A DNA stretch of 29,015 nucleotides from contig CANDEE010000018.1 of NCBI GenBank assembly GCA_947383685.1, positions 1-29,015 on the forward strand, read 5' to 3'. The notes under the pieces were generated by a model that worked only from the letters and a program-made list of their open reading frames with translations, searched no databases and was not told where the DNA came from. Shown here piece by piece: positions 7,735 through 15,201 of this stretch (position 1 is its first letter; every line of letters starts with the position of its first letter). Source of the stretch: an uncultured Pseudoflavonifractor sp. (GTDB lineage: Bacteria > Bacillota > Clostridia > Oscillospirales > Oscillospiraceae). Made by a program: the position numbers and the translations under genes.

Positions 7735-9210
7735 TTACTGGGGATTGATGGTGTAATTGGGCGCTTCCTTCGTGATATAAATATCGTGGGGATGGCTCTC
7801 CTTCAATCCCGCAGAGGTAATCTGGATGAACTGGGCTTTCTCCTGGAGTTCCTCAATGGTTCCACATCCGCAGTATCCCATACCTGCCCGGAGGCCGCCC
7901 ATCATCTGGAAGATGGTCTCGCTGGCCGATCCCTTGTAGGGAACCCGGCCCTCCACTCCTTCAGGCACCAGCTTCTTGTTGTTCTCCTGGAAGTAACGGT
8001 CCTTGGAACCCTTGGCCATAGCGCCCAGTGAGCCCATGCCGCGGTAGACTTTGAACTGACGGCCCTGATAAACTTCTGTGTCTCCAGGGGACTCCTCACA
8101 TCCCGCCAACAAGGAACCCAGCATGACCACACTACCGCCTGCCGCGATCGCCTTGGCAATATCGCCGGAGAACTTGACGCCGCCATCGGCAATAACGGGT
8201 ACGCCGTACTCCTTCGCCACACAAGCCGCGTCATAGACAGCGGTAATCTGGGGAACGCCGATACCTGCCACCACGCGGGTGGTACAGATAGACCCGGGAC
8301 CAATGCCGATTTTCACACAGTCTGCGCCCGCCTCAATGAGAGCACGGGTACCCTCGGCAGTAGCTACGTTTCCGGCAATGAGCTGCACATCCGGATAAAG
8401 GGCCTTGACCCGCTTGACCCCTTCAATGATGTTGTGGCTGTGGCCATGGGCGGAGTCCAGAACCAGCACATCAGCTCCCGCCTCTACCAAGGCCCGGACA
8501 CGGTCCAGCATATCGCTGGTCACGCCAATGGCAGCACCACACAACAGACGGCCTTTCTCGTCGCGGGCAGAGTTAGGATAGACCTGGGCCTTTTCAATAT
8601 CCTTGATGGTAATAAGGCCTTTCAAATGGAAATCCTTGTCCACAATAGGCAACTTCTCGACCTTATGCTTGCGAAGGATTTCCCGGGCCTCCTCCAACGT
8701 AGTCCCCTCGGGAGCGGTAACCAGATTATCCTTGGTCATCACACTGTCGATAAGCTTGGACATATCAGTCTCAAACTTCATATCCCGGTTGGTGATGATG
8801 CCGATCAGCTTCCCGTTGTCGCAGATCGGCACGCCGGAAATGCGGTATTTGGCGCAAAGCTCATTTGCCTCGGCCAGCGTGTGTCCAGGCGCCAGCCAGA
8901 AGGGGTTCGTAATCACTCCATTCTCACTGCGCTTGACCATATCCACCTGCTCAGCCTGTGCGCCAATAGACATATTCTTATGGATGATGCCGATACCGCC
9001 CTCCCTGGCAATGGCAATCGCCATGCGGGATTCGGTGACCGTGTCCATGGCAGCGCTCATCAATGGGATGTTAAGAACGATCTTCTTGGTGAGGTGTGTG
9101 TGCAGGTCGATGTCGGCGGGAAGCACATTGCTTTCCGCCGGAACCAAAAGCACATCATCAAAGGTGAGTCCCTGCTTCAAGAACTTGTGGGCGGCATCCG
9201 AATTGACCAT
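7735..9210 (-). CDS. guaB: IMP dehydrogenase
   Basis: This 491-aa protein has the typical length for IMPDH, which oxidises IMP to XMP with NAD+ at the committed step of GMP synthesis. The TIM-barrel catalytic domain starts TFDDVLLVPAES. It is interrupted by two CBS domains at about residues 97-212 (ITNRDMKF, IVDKDFHLKGLITIKDIEKA). The catalytic Cys is C309 in GPGSICTTR, and the substrate-loop motifs RGMGSLGAM and GSKDRYFQ are present. The ATG follows an AAGGA SD with good spacing. The gene has its own strong promoter, overlapping the end of the upstream thioesterase gene, and its own terminator. No riboswitch is apparent in the short leader. Confidence 0.98.
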   Translation of the reverse strand: MVNSDAAHKFLKQGLTFDDVLLVPAESNVLPADIDLHTHLTKKIVLNIPLMSAAMDTVTESRMAIAIAREGGIGIIHKNMSIGAQAEQVDMVKRSENGVITNPFWLAPGHTLAEANELCAKYRISGVPICDNGKLIGIITNRDMKFETDMSKLIDSVMTKDNLVTAPEGTTLEEAREILRKHKVEKLPIVDKDFHLKGLITIKDIEKAQVYPNSARDEKGRLLCGAAIGVTSDMLDRVRALVEAGADVLVLDSAHGHSHNIIEGVKRVKALYPDVQLIAGNVATAEGTRALIEAGADCVKIGIGPGSICTTRVVAGIGVPQITAVYDAACVAKEYGVPVIADGGVKFSGDIAKAIAAGGSVVMLGSLLAGCEESPGDTEVYQGRQFKVYRGMGSLGAMAKGSKDRYFQENNKKLVPEGVEGRVPYKGSASETIFQMMGGLRAGMGYCGCGTIEELQEKAQFIQITSAGLKESHPHDIYITKEAPNYTINPQ

Positions 9211-9253
9211 GCGGCATCATCCTTCTTTCTTATAAATTTGATAAATTTTTTCT

Positions 9254-9282
9254 ATTCTAATCTTTTGAAGGCAGATTGTCAA
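9254..9282 (-). promoter_or_regulatory. Strong sigma-A-like promoter for guaB
   Basis: On the minus strand, TTGACA (perfect -35) is followed by a 17-bp spacer and TAGAAT. The -10 overlaps the stop codon of the upstream thioesterase gene and the -35 lies inside its coding sequence. The predicted guaB leader is only about 37 nt. Confidence 0.85.
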
Positions 9283-10006
9283 GGGTCAAAATTCCGTCAA
9301 AACGGCCCTCCCCATCCAGGCCCTCGCCGCGAACACACCAGACCTCTCCTTCTCGTCCTACGCAAAGGCGGACGGTCTCCCCTGCCATACATTCCGTAAG
9401 ATAACAAAGCTGGAGCTGAGAGACATACTTTCCAGCCCCAATTTCCTCCAGTTCCAAAGCATCACAGAGAAAATCGGCATATCGGGTGTTGTTCACATGA
9501 CCGTTTACATCGGTCTCCGAGTAGTGAAGCCGCCGTTCCTCCACCGCCGTCAGCCCTTCAGGCAAGCGAAGCTTACGGAGGACATCCGTCCGGCAAAGGC
9601 TGCCACCGCTGGTATCTGCAATTTCCCCTATCTCTGCCAAGTGGAGAATCCTGCGGCTTTCCACGCCGGTCAACACCCAGGCAGAAAGCGCTTGTCCCAC
9701 AGGCTCTCCATTGACAGACAGGTCAAATTCCCGGTACATTACCGCCGCCTTTCCACCCCGGTGCCAAGTCTTGATGGCCACCGGCTCATCCCAGCAGAGA
9801 GGACGCTTCAGTTTATAGCGAATACGGGCCAGCATCCAGAAGGCGTTATACCGCTCTCGAACCTCTGGCCCTGAGAGGTGAAGATCACAGGCAGCTTCTG
9901 TGGCTGCCTCCTGTAAAAGCCCCAGCACTGCCGACGGACGACAGTGTCCAAAAAGGTCCAGATCCCGGGAACCTACCCGGTAGACGTGCTCATAAAAAAC
10001 GTCCAT
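9257..10006 (-). CDS. Acyl-ACP thioesterase (FatA/FatB-like, double hotdog)
   Basis: This 249-aa protein has two tandem hotdog domains, as expected for bacterial acyl-ACP thioesterases. The N-terminal hotdog opens with VGSRDLDLFGHCRPSAVLGL, and the LQEAATEAA helix and WHRGG segment follow. The second hotdog contains the HYSETDVNGHVNNTRY motif. D166, N168 and H170 there correspond to the conserved Asp/Asn/His residues of this family. The enzyme would release free fatty acids from acyl-ACP in the cytoplasm. The start is an ATG overlapping the upstream CpXC-protein stop by 1 nt (TGATG), with GGGGG before it. A longer in-frame version starting 42 bp upstream lies inside the neighbour and lacks support. 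Physiological chain length cannot be told from sequence. Confidence 0.87.
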   Translation of the reverse strand: MDVFYEHVYRVGSRDLDLFGHCRPSAVLGLLQEAATEAACDLHLSGPEVRERYNAFWMLARIRYKLKRPLCWDEPVAIKTWHRGGKAAVMYREFDLSVNGEPVGQALSAWVLTGVESRRILHLAEIGEIADTSGGSLCRTDVLRKLRLPEGLTAVEERRLHYSETDVNGHVNNTRYADFLCDALELEEIGAGKYVSQLQLCYLTECMAGETVRLCVGREGEVWCVRGEGLDGEGRFDGILTLDNLPSKD

Positions 10007-10617
10007 CAGCCATCCCCCTTTCCACCGATAGTAAGGGTATAGCGGCAACAGAGGTCCTCCAAATCCTCTCCTGTGGCAGCAGGTATCCGAAGTTTAGCAC
10101 CGCAATGAGCGCAGCTTAGTTCCACAGAGCTGTAAAGGACTTTTACCTTGTAATCCTTTGCCCCGCAGAAACAGGAAACTCCACCGCGGGCAGCAATATC
10201 CTTCAGCTCTCCCAAAACTTCTTCCATGATAATCTCATTGAGGAAGGCCCCTTTCTCTCCAGGCTTTTCCTGCATTTGCACAACAGCGTCCTCCAAACGG
10301 CGAACCGCCCGAAAAACCATATCCTCCTCCCCCACATAGAGGCAGTCAAGGCCAGTTGCCTTACACGAAAAGGCTAACGCCTTTTCGTGAAGGAGGGCAT
10401 GGACAGGGCAGCGAACGTGGTGGTCCTCTCCGCAATAGGCACAGGGGACAGTCAGGTCCGCATGGTCAGCCTCCATTTCTACATTCAGGGCAGAACCGCC
10501 ACAGGGACAGGGCAGCTTGTCCGGACCGGCGGCCAAACGGAATACGCTTCGCTCTACCACCACGCTCTGTTTACATTTTGGGCAGATATAGGCCAGGGTA
10601 CGTTTGGGCTCTTCCAT
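10006..10617 (-). CDS. CpXC-like multi-cysteine (zinc-ribbon-like) protein of unknown function
   Basis: This 203-aa soluble protein has no signal peptide. It has several metal-site-like cysteine pairs: CPKC (12-15), CPCGG (near 37), CAYC (near 59), CPVH (near 70), and towards the C-terminus CFCG and CAHC. The first part (YICPKCKQSVVVERSVFRL) resembles the CpXC domain, a putative zinc-binding domain of unknown role. It is translationally coupled to the following thioesterase gene by a 1-nt stop/start overlap. It starts 41 bp after the GNAT gene and is probably in the same transcript. The coding sequence contains a perfect 11-bp inverted repeat with a 4-nt loop at 10364-10389. I do not recognise a specific function. 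Confidence 0.75.
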   Translation of the reverse strand: MEEPKRTLAYICPKCKQSVVVERSVFRLAAGPDKLPCPCGGSALNVEMEADHADLTVPCAYCGEDHHVRCPVHALLHEKALAFSCKATGLDCLYVGEEDMVFRAVRRLEDAVVQMQEKPGEKGAFLNEIIMEEVLGELKDIAARGGVSCFCGAKDYKVKVLYSSVELSCAHCGAKLRIPAATGEDLEDLCCRYTLTIGGKGDG

Positions 10618-10658
10618 AAAAGTTCTTCCTTTTCTTTTGTGTTTGGCAGGACAGTATG

Positions 10659-11147
10659 TCAGGCAAAAAATTCGTAAGCAATGCGGGGGCTTCCATCGTA
10701 TATGTGGATAATCCCCCGGCGGGCAAAACCATGTTTCTCAAATAGGTGCTGCATGGTAGTATTATCGCGGTGGGTATCGGCCCGGATGTACGGACTGATA
10801 CCTTTGCAAAAATCCAGACATTGGCGGAAAACACCCTTCACTGTCCCATCACTGCCCAGGCGGTGGATGGTACCGTAAGGAGCATTACTTGTCCAGGAAC
10901 CATCCTCAATAACAGCGTAGTCCGGTTCCTCCCCAAGAATGAAAACGAAAGCTGCATGAATTGCCCCATCCTCCCCGCAGAGGACATACAGGTTTTCCCT
11001 TTCTATATCCCGCTCCAATACGCAGTCGGGATACCCCTCCTCCCACTGAGTGGGATTGCCGCTGGCTATCATGTAAGCTTTTGCAGCCCTATATACCTGT
11101 ATAATAGCATTCAAATCAGCCTTATCCGCTTTTCGTATCACGTTCAT
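10659..11147 (-). CDS. GNAT-family N-acetyltransferase
   Basis: This 162-aa protein has the GNAT arrangement. It has an N-terminal IRKADKADLNAIIQVYRAAK strand-helix, a central strand (IHAAFVFILG) and the acetyl-CoA-binding region around HRLGSDGTVKGVFRQCLDFC. The RADTHRDNTTMQHLFEKHGF segment, which ends in the canonical xxGF turn, precedes the final strands. The family transfers acetyl groups from acetyl-CoA to small molecules or protein amines, and the substrate is unknown. It is first in a probable GNAT-CpXC-thioesterase transcript with a clear promoter upstream, and is divergent from spoVAD. Confidence 0.88.
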   Translation of the reverse strand: MNVIRKADKADLNAIIQVYRAAKAYMIASGNPTQWEEGYPDCVLERDIERENLYVLCGEDGAIHAAFVFILGEEPDYAVIEDGSWTSNAPYGTIHRLGSDGTVKGVFRQCLDFCKGISPYIRADTHRDNTTMQHLFEKHGFARRGIIHIYDGSPRIAYEFFA

Positions 11148-11170
11148 CGCCCGTTTCCATTATTTTCTTT

Positions 11171-11199
11171 AGTGTAACACAGCTTGTCCCCTCTGTAAA
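11171..11199 (-). promoter_or_regulatory. Sigma-A-like promoter for the GNAT gene
   Basis: On the minus strand TTTACA is separated by 17 bp from TACACT, about 23 bp before the GNAT start codon. It lies in the 147-bp divergent spacer shared with spoVAD. On the spoVAD side I see only a weak sporulation-sigma -10-like CAAACTA (11255-11261) without a convincing -35. Confidence 0.75.
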
Positions 11200-11294
11200 C
11201 GGCCTGAATGACGAAAAATTCCGCCGGAAGCGGTTATTTTCTTTTTCTTCCGCTCAAACTATGACTACTTCCAATAGAAAGCACAGGTGATACT

Positions 11295-12308
11295 ATGCCG
11301 ACCAAAAAACTAGGCCGCCAAACGGTGGCTCTTGCCGACCCGCCCGCTATCATCGGTCACGCCAATGTAGTGGGCAAAAAGGAAGGCGACGGCCCTCTAG
11401 CAAACAGCTTTGACCACATCGAGCAGGACGATACCTTTGGGGAAAAGACCTGGGAAAAAGCAGAAACCGCCATGCAGAAAATGGCCTTTGCCTCCGCCCT
11501 GGACAAGGCTGGACAAGCCGCCTCCAATCTGGACTATCTTTTCGCCGGTGACCTGCTTAACCAATGTATCGGCTCCGGCTTTGCCGTTCGGGGCCAGGAT
11601 GTGCCTTTTTTTGGGCTATACGGGGCCTGCTCCACTATGGGAGAGGGCCTGTCCCTGGCCGCTATGAGCATTGATGGCGGCTTTGCCCAGTTTGCCGGGG
11701 CGGTGACCTCCTCTCACTTCTGCTCTGCTGAGCGGCAGTACCGTACTCCTCTGGAATATGGCGGACAGCGGACTCCCACCGCCCAGTGGACAGTGACAGG
11801 CTCAGGTGCAGTCATTCTGGCCAAGGCAGGTCCCGGCCCCTATGTAACTCATATCACCACCGGAAAGGTAGTGGATAAGGGTATTAAGGACGCCAACAAT
11901 ATGGGCGCCGCCATGGCCCCGGCCGCTTATGACACCCTTACCGCTCATTTCAAAGACACGGGCCGCCAACCCTCTTTCTATGACCTCATTGTCACAGGAG
12001 ACTTGGGTAAGCTGGGCAAGGACATCCTTCGGGACTTTTTCGCCAAGGACGGTATTGAGCTGACCAACTACGACGACTGTGGCACCATGATCTTTGATTT
12101 AGAAACTCAGGACGTACACTGCGGCGGATCTGGCTGCGGGTGCTCGGCTACGGTACTCACGGGGTATCTTCTCAACGGGATGCGGGAGGGAAAATGGAAC
12201 CGTATCCTTTTCTGCCCCACCGGCGCCCTGCTTTCCCCCACCTCCACACAGCAAGGAGAGTCCATCCCCTGCATCTGCCACGCAGTGGCTATCTCCATGT
12301 CCAAATGA
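11295..12308 (+). CDS. spoVAD: Stage V sporulation protein AD
   Basis: This 337-aa protein matches SpoVAD in length and in conserved stretches. These include DDTFGEKTWEKAE near residue 45, the thiolase-like LYGACSTMGEGLSLAA with C112, SSHFCSAERQYRTPLEYG, the GDLGKLGKDILRDFF region and the CGGSGCGCSATVL motif. SpoVAD is a soluble subunit of the SpoVA dipicolinic-acid channel, and in Bacillus it binds DPA during spore filling and germination. The start has an AGGTGA SD. spoVAE follows after 16 bp. The usual upstream partner spoVAC is not adjacent; a divergent GNAT gene lies there instead. Sporulation-specific expression is expected, but the promoter is not clear. Confidence 0.96.
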   Translation: MPTKKLGRQTVALADPPAIIGHANVVGKKEGDGPLANSFDHIEQDDTFGEKTWEKAETAMQKMAFASALDKAGQAASNLDYLFAGDLLNQCIGSGFAVRGQDVPFFGLYGACSTMGEGLSLAAMSIDGGFAQFAGAVTSSHFCSAERQYRTPLEYGGQRTPTAQWTVTGSGAVILAKAGPGPYVTHITTGKVVDKGIKDANNMGAAMAPAAYDTLTAHFKDTGRQPSFYDLIVTGDLGKLGKDILRDFFAKDGIELTNYDDCGTMIFDLETQDVHCGGSGCGCSATVLTGYLLNGMREGKWNRILFCPTGALLSPTSTQQGESIPCICHAVAISMSK

Positions 12309-12324
12309 AAGGAACGGTTTTGTA

Positions 12325-12693
12325 ATGGACGTTTTTATGGAATATGGCAAGGCTTTTCTCTGTGGAGGGCTCATCTGCCTCATCGGTCAATTTTTAATTG
12401 ACAAAACGCCTCTGACTCCCGCCCGTATCCTAGTGACCTACGTGGTATCCGGGGTGGTGCTGGGAGGATTGGGACTCTATAAATATGTGGTGGAATTTGG
12501 CGGCGCCGGGGCCACCGTCCCTCTTACCGGATTTGGCTTTTTGCTGGCCAAGGGCGTACAGAAGGCTGTGGCAGAGCGCGGATTGCTTGGCGCGCTGTCC
12601 GGCGGCGTAACCGCTGCTGCCGCTGGTATTACCGCATCCATCTTCTTTGGATACCTCATTGCGTTGATTTGTAAACCCAAATCGAAATCATAA
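12325..12693 (+). CDS. spoVAE: Stage V sporulation protein AE (SpoVAEb type)
   Basis: This 122-aa integral membrane protein has about four hydrophobic segments. Conserved SpoVAE features are FLCGGLICLIGQFLIDKT, LTPARILVTYVVSGVVLGGLG, the GFGFLLAKGV stretch and the ALSGGVTAAAAGI helix. The C-terminus is a basic KPKSKS tail. It is a membrane subunit of the SpoVA dipicolinate channel in the spore inner membrane. It is 16 bp downstream of spoVAD and clearly in the same operon. AGGA lies about 11 nt before the ATG. No strong terminator follows before the convergent ferritin-like gene. Confidence 0.95.
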   Translation: MDVFMEYGKAFLCGGLICLIGQFLIDKTPLTPARILVTYVVSGVVLGGLGLYKYVVEFGGAGATVPLTGFGFLLAKGVQKAVAERGLLGALSGGVTAAAAGITASIFFGYLIALICKPKSKS

Positions 12694-12725
12694 GCCTGGC
12701 GGGAGTCCCCAACAAGAACAGTTTC

Positions 12726-13250
12726 TCACTCCTGGGAGCCATAATCTGCCAATAGGCAGGTCAAAACTTCAATGTGCACTTCCTCATCGGCAATAATCCG
12801 CCGGAGATTGGCAGCCACATTTTCATCCTTAATCCAAAGGAGCTGTTGGCGGTACTTTTGAACCGTGTTCCGCTCCTCCTCAATGGCATAGCGGAGAAGC
12901 TGGTTCAGGCGGCGGGGATAGCGAAGGTATTCCGGAGTCCAGTACCGCCGTCCGCCCCGAAAGGGGCTCCACAACCGTGGATCCTCCCCCAGTTGAAAGG
13001 CCAGCTCGGAGAAAATCGCCAAGTGATGCATCTCGACAGCCGCAATGTGCTCCAGGCACTCCGCCACCTCCGGCCGCCCACCCTGGGTAAAATGACCGTA
13101 GAGATACCGGGCCACTGCCCCCATCTCAGACACACTTCCGCCAACATTGGACAGGATAGCCTGCCCATACCGCCGGTTCTTTCCCTCCGCCCGTATTTCC
13201 GGATAGGGGCCAGGCGCCGTATAGCTTGCGGCACAGGATATTTCCTCCAT
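12726..13250 (-). CDS. Ferritin-like diiron/dimanganese-type protein
   Basis: This 174-aa protein reads as a four-helix ferritin-like bundle with two complete ExxH pairs. E42 is in the first helix and E73-x2-H76 (AVEMHH) in the second. E125/E126 are in YAIEEERNTVQKY, and E156-x2-H159 is in ADEEVHIEVL. This order (E, ExxH, E, ExxH) is that of rubrerythrin, bacterioferritin and Mn-catalase relatives. No rubredoxin-type Cys domain is present, so it is not a classical rubrerythrin. A role in peroxide handling or iron/manganese redox is possible but not shown. AAGGAGG sits 7 nt before the ATG. The leader contains a short hairpin (GCTGA/TCAGC arms). It is convergent with spoVAE, and whether it is sporulation-linked is unknown. 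Confidence 0.8.
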   Translation of the reverse strand: MEEISCAASYTAPGPYPEIRAEGKNRRYGQAILSNVGGSVSEMGAVARYLYGHFTQGGRPEVAECLEHIAAVEMHHLAIFSELAFQLGEDPRLWSPFRGGRRYWTPEYLRYPRRLNQLLRYAIEEERNTVQKYRQQLLWIKDENVAANLRRIIADEEVHIEVLTCLLADYGSQE

Positions 13251-13352
13251 GAAACGCCCTCCTTATGCTGAGTTTTCCCTTCAGCCTATGCGGGATGGGC
13301 GTTGTCCTATGTTTGTCAAATTTAATTTTTAATATCATATCTCATGTTTCTA

Positions 13353-13381
13353 TTGATTTTGTTCCAGGGTTGTGATATTCT
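13353..13381 (+). promoter_or_regulatory. Promoter for the hemolysin III family gene
   Basis: TTGATT is followed after 17 bp by TATTCT, preceded by TGA (extended -10). It sits about 25 bp before the GTG start in an AT-rich 155-bp divergent spacer. Confidence 0.5.
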
Positions 13382-13405
13382 TATTTTATTAAATTAGGAA
13401 AGCGG

Positions 13406-14149
13406 GTGAACTGCATGGAATATTCCGAAACCGCATATAGGCGGGCTTATCCCCTCCGCCGCCAATCCATCCGTGGAGAGCAGGGCCGTGACCCCTACGA
13501 CGGGTTGCGTCCATGGTCTGCGATCACTCATGGGATAGGTGCTGCCTTAGCGGCTGTAGGCACCGCTTTTCTGCTGTTCCGTGCAATGCTATTGGGGGCG
13601 GATGTATGGCACATCGTCTCGTTTGCCATCTATGGAGCTTCCATGATCTGCCTATACACCGCCAGCACCCTCTATCACTGCCTTAACACCCCAGTGGCGG
13701 GACGTCTGGCTCTGCGGAAGATAGACCACTGCTCCATTAGTCTGCTGATTGCCGGGAGCTACACCCCCATATGCCTCACTGTCCTGCGGAATCAAGGGGC
13801 CTGGGGCTGGACCATCTTCGGGGTGGTCTGGTCTATGGCGGTAGCCTCCTGCAGCCTATCCCTCCTCTGGATTGGCTCCCCCCGGTGGCTTACCTCCGGA
13901 GTCTATCTGCTGATGGGCTGGGTAGCCGTCTTTGCCCTTTACCCCCTGTCCAAGGTCCTCACGGCAGCCGGATTCTTCTGGCTGGTGCTGGGCGGAGTTC
14001 TTTATACGGCAGGCGGAGTCCTATATGCCGTCAAGTGGCCCGGACGGGACAATCCCCGGTTTGGGTGCCACGAGGTATTCCATCTGTTCATCTTGGCCGG
14101 AAGCATCTGTCACTTTATTTTGATGTATCAAGTAATTTGTTCTTTATAA
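13406..14149 (+). CDS. Hemolysin III / PAQR-family seven-TM membrane protein
   Basis: This 247-aa protein has a hydrophilic N-terminus (about 35 residues) followed by seven hydrophobic segments. It has the family's metal-site motifs: S-x3-H in YTASTLYHC, D-H in RKIDHCSIS and H-x3-H in CHEVFHLFILAGSICHF. Members are called hemolysin III after a Bacillus cereus protein. The bacterial function is unsettled, and by homology to PAQR receptors a hydrolase-like zinc site is suspected. The start is a GTG 6 nt after AGGA. An ATG three codons later is possible but poorly spaced from the SD. The gene stands alone between its own promoter and a shared terminator. Confidence 0.92.
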   Translation: MNCMEYSETAYRRAYPLRRQSIRGEQGRDPYDGLRPWSAITHGIGAALAAVGTAFLLFRAMLLGADVWHIVSFAIYGASMICLYTASTLYHCLNTPVAGRLALRKIDHCSISLLIAGSYTPICLTVLRNQGAWGWTIFGVVWSMAVASCSLSLLWIGSPRWLTSGVYLLMGWVAVFALYPLSKVLTAAGFFWLVLGGVLYTAGGVLYAVKWPGRDNPRFGCHEVFHLFILAGSICHFILMYQVICSL

Positions 14150-14180
14150 AAAATGGGCGGACAATTGTCCGCCCATTTTT
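14149..14180. terminator. Bidirectional terminator between the hemolysin III and tspO genes
   Basis: This is a perfect 32-nt palindrome: arms of 16 nt (AAAAATGGGCGGACAA and its complement) meeting at an AATT centre. A-runs and T-runs on its two sides suit termination of both convergent genes. It starts at the last base of the hemolysin III stop codon and overlaps the tspO stop codon. Confidence 0.93.
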
Positions 14181-14649
14181 AGTTTAGCAGATAAATTCCA
14201 AAGTTCAAATATCCCGCAAAGGCCACCCAGGCCAGATAGGGTATCATCAGCAGCCCCGCCCCGTGGCGGATGCGGTAGAACTGGACAGTGACGCCCAAAA
14301 TCATGACCCACAATAGGATAAGCCAAAAGAAGGCAAACAGCCACCAGTTCAAGTTGAAGAAAAAGATGGGCCAGCCAAAGTTCACAAGAAGCTGAATCCC
14401 GTAGACCCAAAGGGCCGAGCGCTTTTCTCCCTTCCTTCCATCCGAGATATACACCAAGTAGGAGGCCAGTCCCATCATAACGAAAAGAATTGTCCATACC
14501 ACAGGAAATACCCACATAGGCGGGGACAACGGCGGCTGGCGGAGCATGGCAAACTTCTTCATACCGTCCTTTGTCAAGAAGGCGGACAGGGCCCCCACTG
14601 ACAAAGGAATAGCAAGGCTGATCAGCAGCGGCTTCCAACGTATTTTCAA
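14179..14649 (-). CDS. tspO: TspO/MBR family tryptophan-rich sensory protein
   Basis: This protein of about 156 aa has five hydrophobic segments and the tryptophan-rich TspO pattern. Family features are the LRQPPLSPPMWVFPVVWTIL loop, FGWPIFFFNLNWWLFAFFW, the TVQFYRI segment and PYLAWVAFAGYLNFGIYLLN at the end. TspO proteins bind porphyrins and other hydrophobic ligands; the physiological role in Firmicutes is unclear. The start is awkward. A GTG at 14658 is immediately next to the G-rich SD, while a TTG at 14649 is 8 nt after GGAG and is preferred. The SD and start lie in the 3' arm of a strong hairpin, suggesting regulation or an upstream terminator. Confidence 0.92.
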   Translation of the reverse strand: MKIRWKPLLISLAIPLSVGALSAFLTKDGMKKFAMLRQPPLSPPMWVFPVVWTILFVMMGLASYLVYISDGRKGEKRSALWVYGIQLLVNFGWPIFFFNLNWWLFAFFWLILLWVMILGVTVQFYRIRHGAGLLMIPYLAWVAFAGYLNFGIYLLN

Positions 14650-14692
14650 AAAAATCACTCCCCCCGTATTTTAGTACGGCAGGAGTGATTTT
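14648..14692 (-). promoter_or_regulatory. Terminator-like hairpin that engulfs the tspO ribosome-binding site and start
   Basis: The outer stem is 11 bp (AAAATCACTCC against GGAGTGATTTT). It is followed by a symmetric 2x2 internal loop, a 5-bp inner stem (CCGTA/TACGG) and a 6-nt loop. Read on the minus strand, the 3' arm ends in seven T residues, as in an intrinsic terminator. That arm also contains the GGAG SD, and the tspO start codon lies in or next to it. It can serve as the terminator of the upstream one-TM protein gene, as a translational block for tspO, or both. Confidence 0.7.
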
Positions 14693-14733
14693 ATTCATAA
14701 GGGCAAACCGGGGACACATTTTCCCCTCTCAGG

Positions 14734-15201
14734 TCATTTGACTGTATATGTCCCCAAAGTCATAATGGTGATCTTTTCCGCCGCCGTCACCTTTTGGCCG
14801 TCACCTGTGGCTATGTAAAGGTGGTTGCGAGACAACTCTCCCCACGCCGCCTCTCCAGTGGTCAGGTCAATAAGACCGTCGACGCAGGAAGCCGAGCCGG
14901 AGCGGAGAAGAATCTGGGTTCCAGCAGTGAGAGTCACCGTCTTTCCTTTCTCTGCCTCCACTGTTTGAAAGGAGGCTTGTCCACTCTCCTTGACCTGCTC
15001 CCGCAGCTCCTTGGTACCCTCCTCCACCTTCTTATCCACCTGCGCCATAATTTCCGGGATGGCCTTTTCATTGAGGTAACTCAAGGTCACCAGAGGGTTT
15101 GACTGGCTGCCCTGCGTTCCAACTGCTACCGCCGCCACCACCAGAGTGGTCAGCACCAAAATACCGCAGGCCAAATAAGTGGTCCATTTGTTCCGCTTCA
15201 T
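14734..15201 (-). CDS. Hypothetical single-pass membrane protein, extracytoplasmic
   Basis: This 155-aa protein has a basic N-terminus (MKRNKW), one hydrophobic segment at about 8-28 and an extracytoplasmic part. The latter has a charged helix (about 40-75, likely coiled coil, with VDKKVEEGTKELREQVKE) and a beta-rich C-terminal region (about 85-155) containing VTLTAGTQILLRSGSA, GLIDLTTGE and NHLYIATGDGQKV. I do not recognise a named family. The start is fixed by AGGAGG 6 nt before the ATG. It lies 82 bp after mazF on the same strand, possibly in the alr-mazF transcript. The tspO hairpin lies 41 bp after its stop. Confidence 0.8.
   Translation of the reverse strand: MKRNKWTTYLACGILVLTTLVVAAVAVGTQGSQSNPLVTLSYLNEKAIPEIMAQVDKKVEEGTKELREQVKESGQASFQTVEAEKGKTVTLTAGTQILLRSGSASCVDGLIDLTTGEAAWGELSRNHLYIATGDGQKVTAAEKITIMTLGTYTVK

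Noticed and set aside
8434..9399. A 321-codon plus-strand frame antisense to guaB and the thioesterase end.
   Set aside because: guaB on the other strand is certain. The frame spans the guaB promoter, and its product has no family character.
11206..11261. Sigma-G-type promoter for spoVAD.
   Set aside because: CAAACTA resembles a sporulation -10, but no matching -35 lies 17-18 bp upstream. The evidence is too weak to call it as a feature.
12694..12725. Terminator between spoVAE and the ferritin-like gene.
   Set aside because: Only a 5-bp GGAGT/ACTCC pairing is present, with no T-run on either strand.
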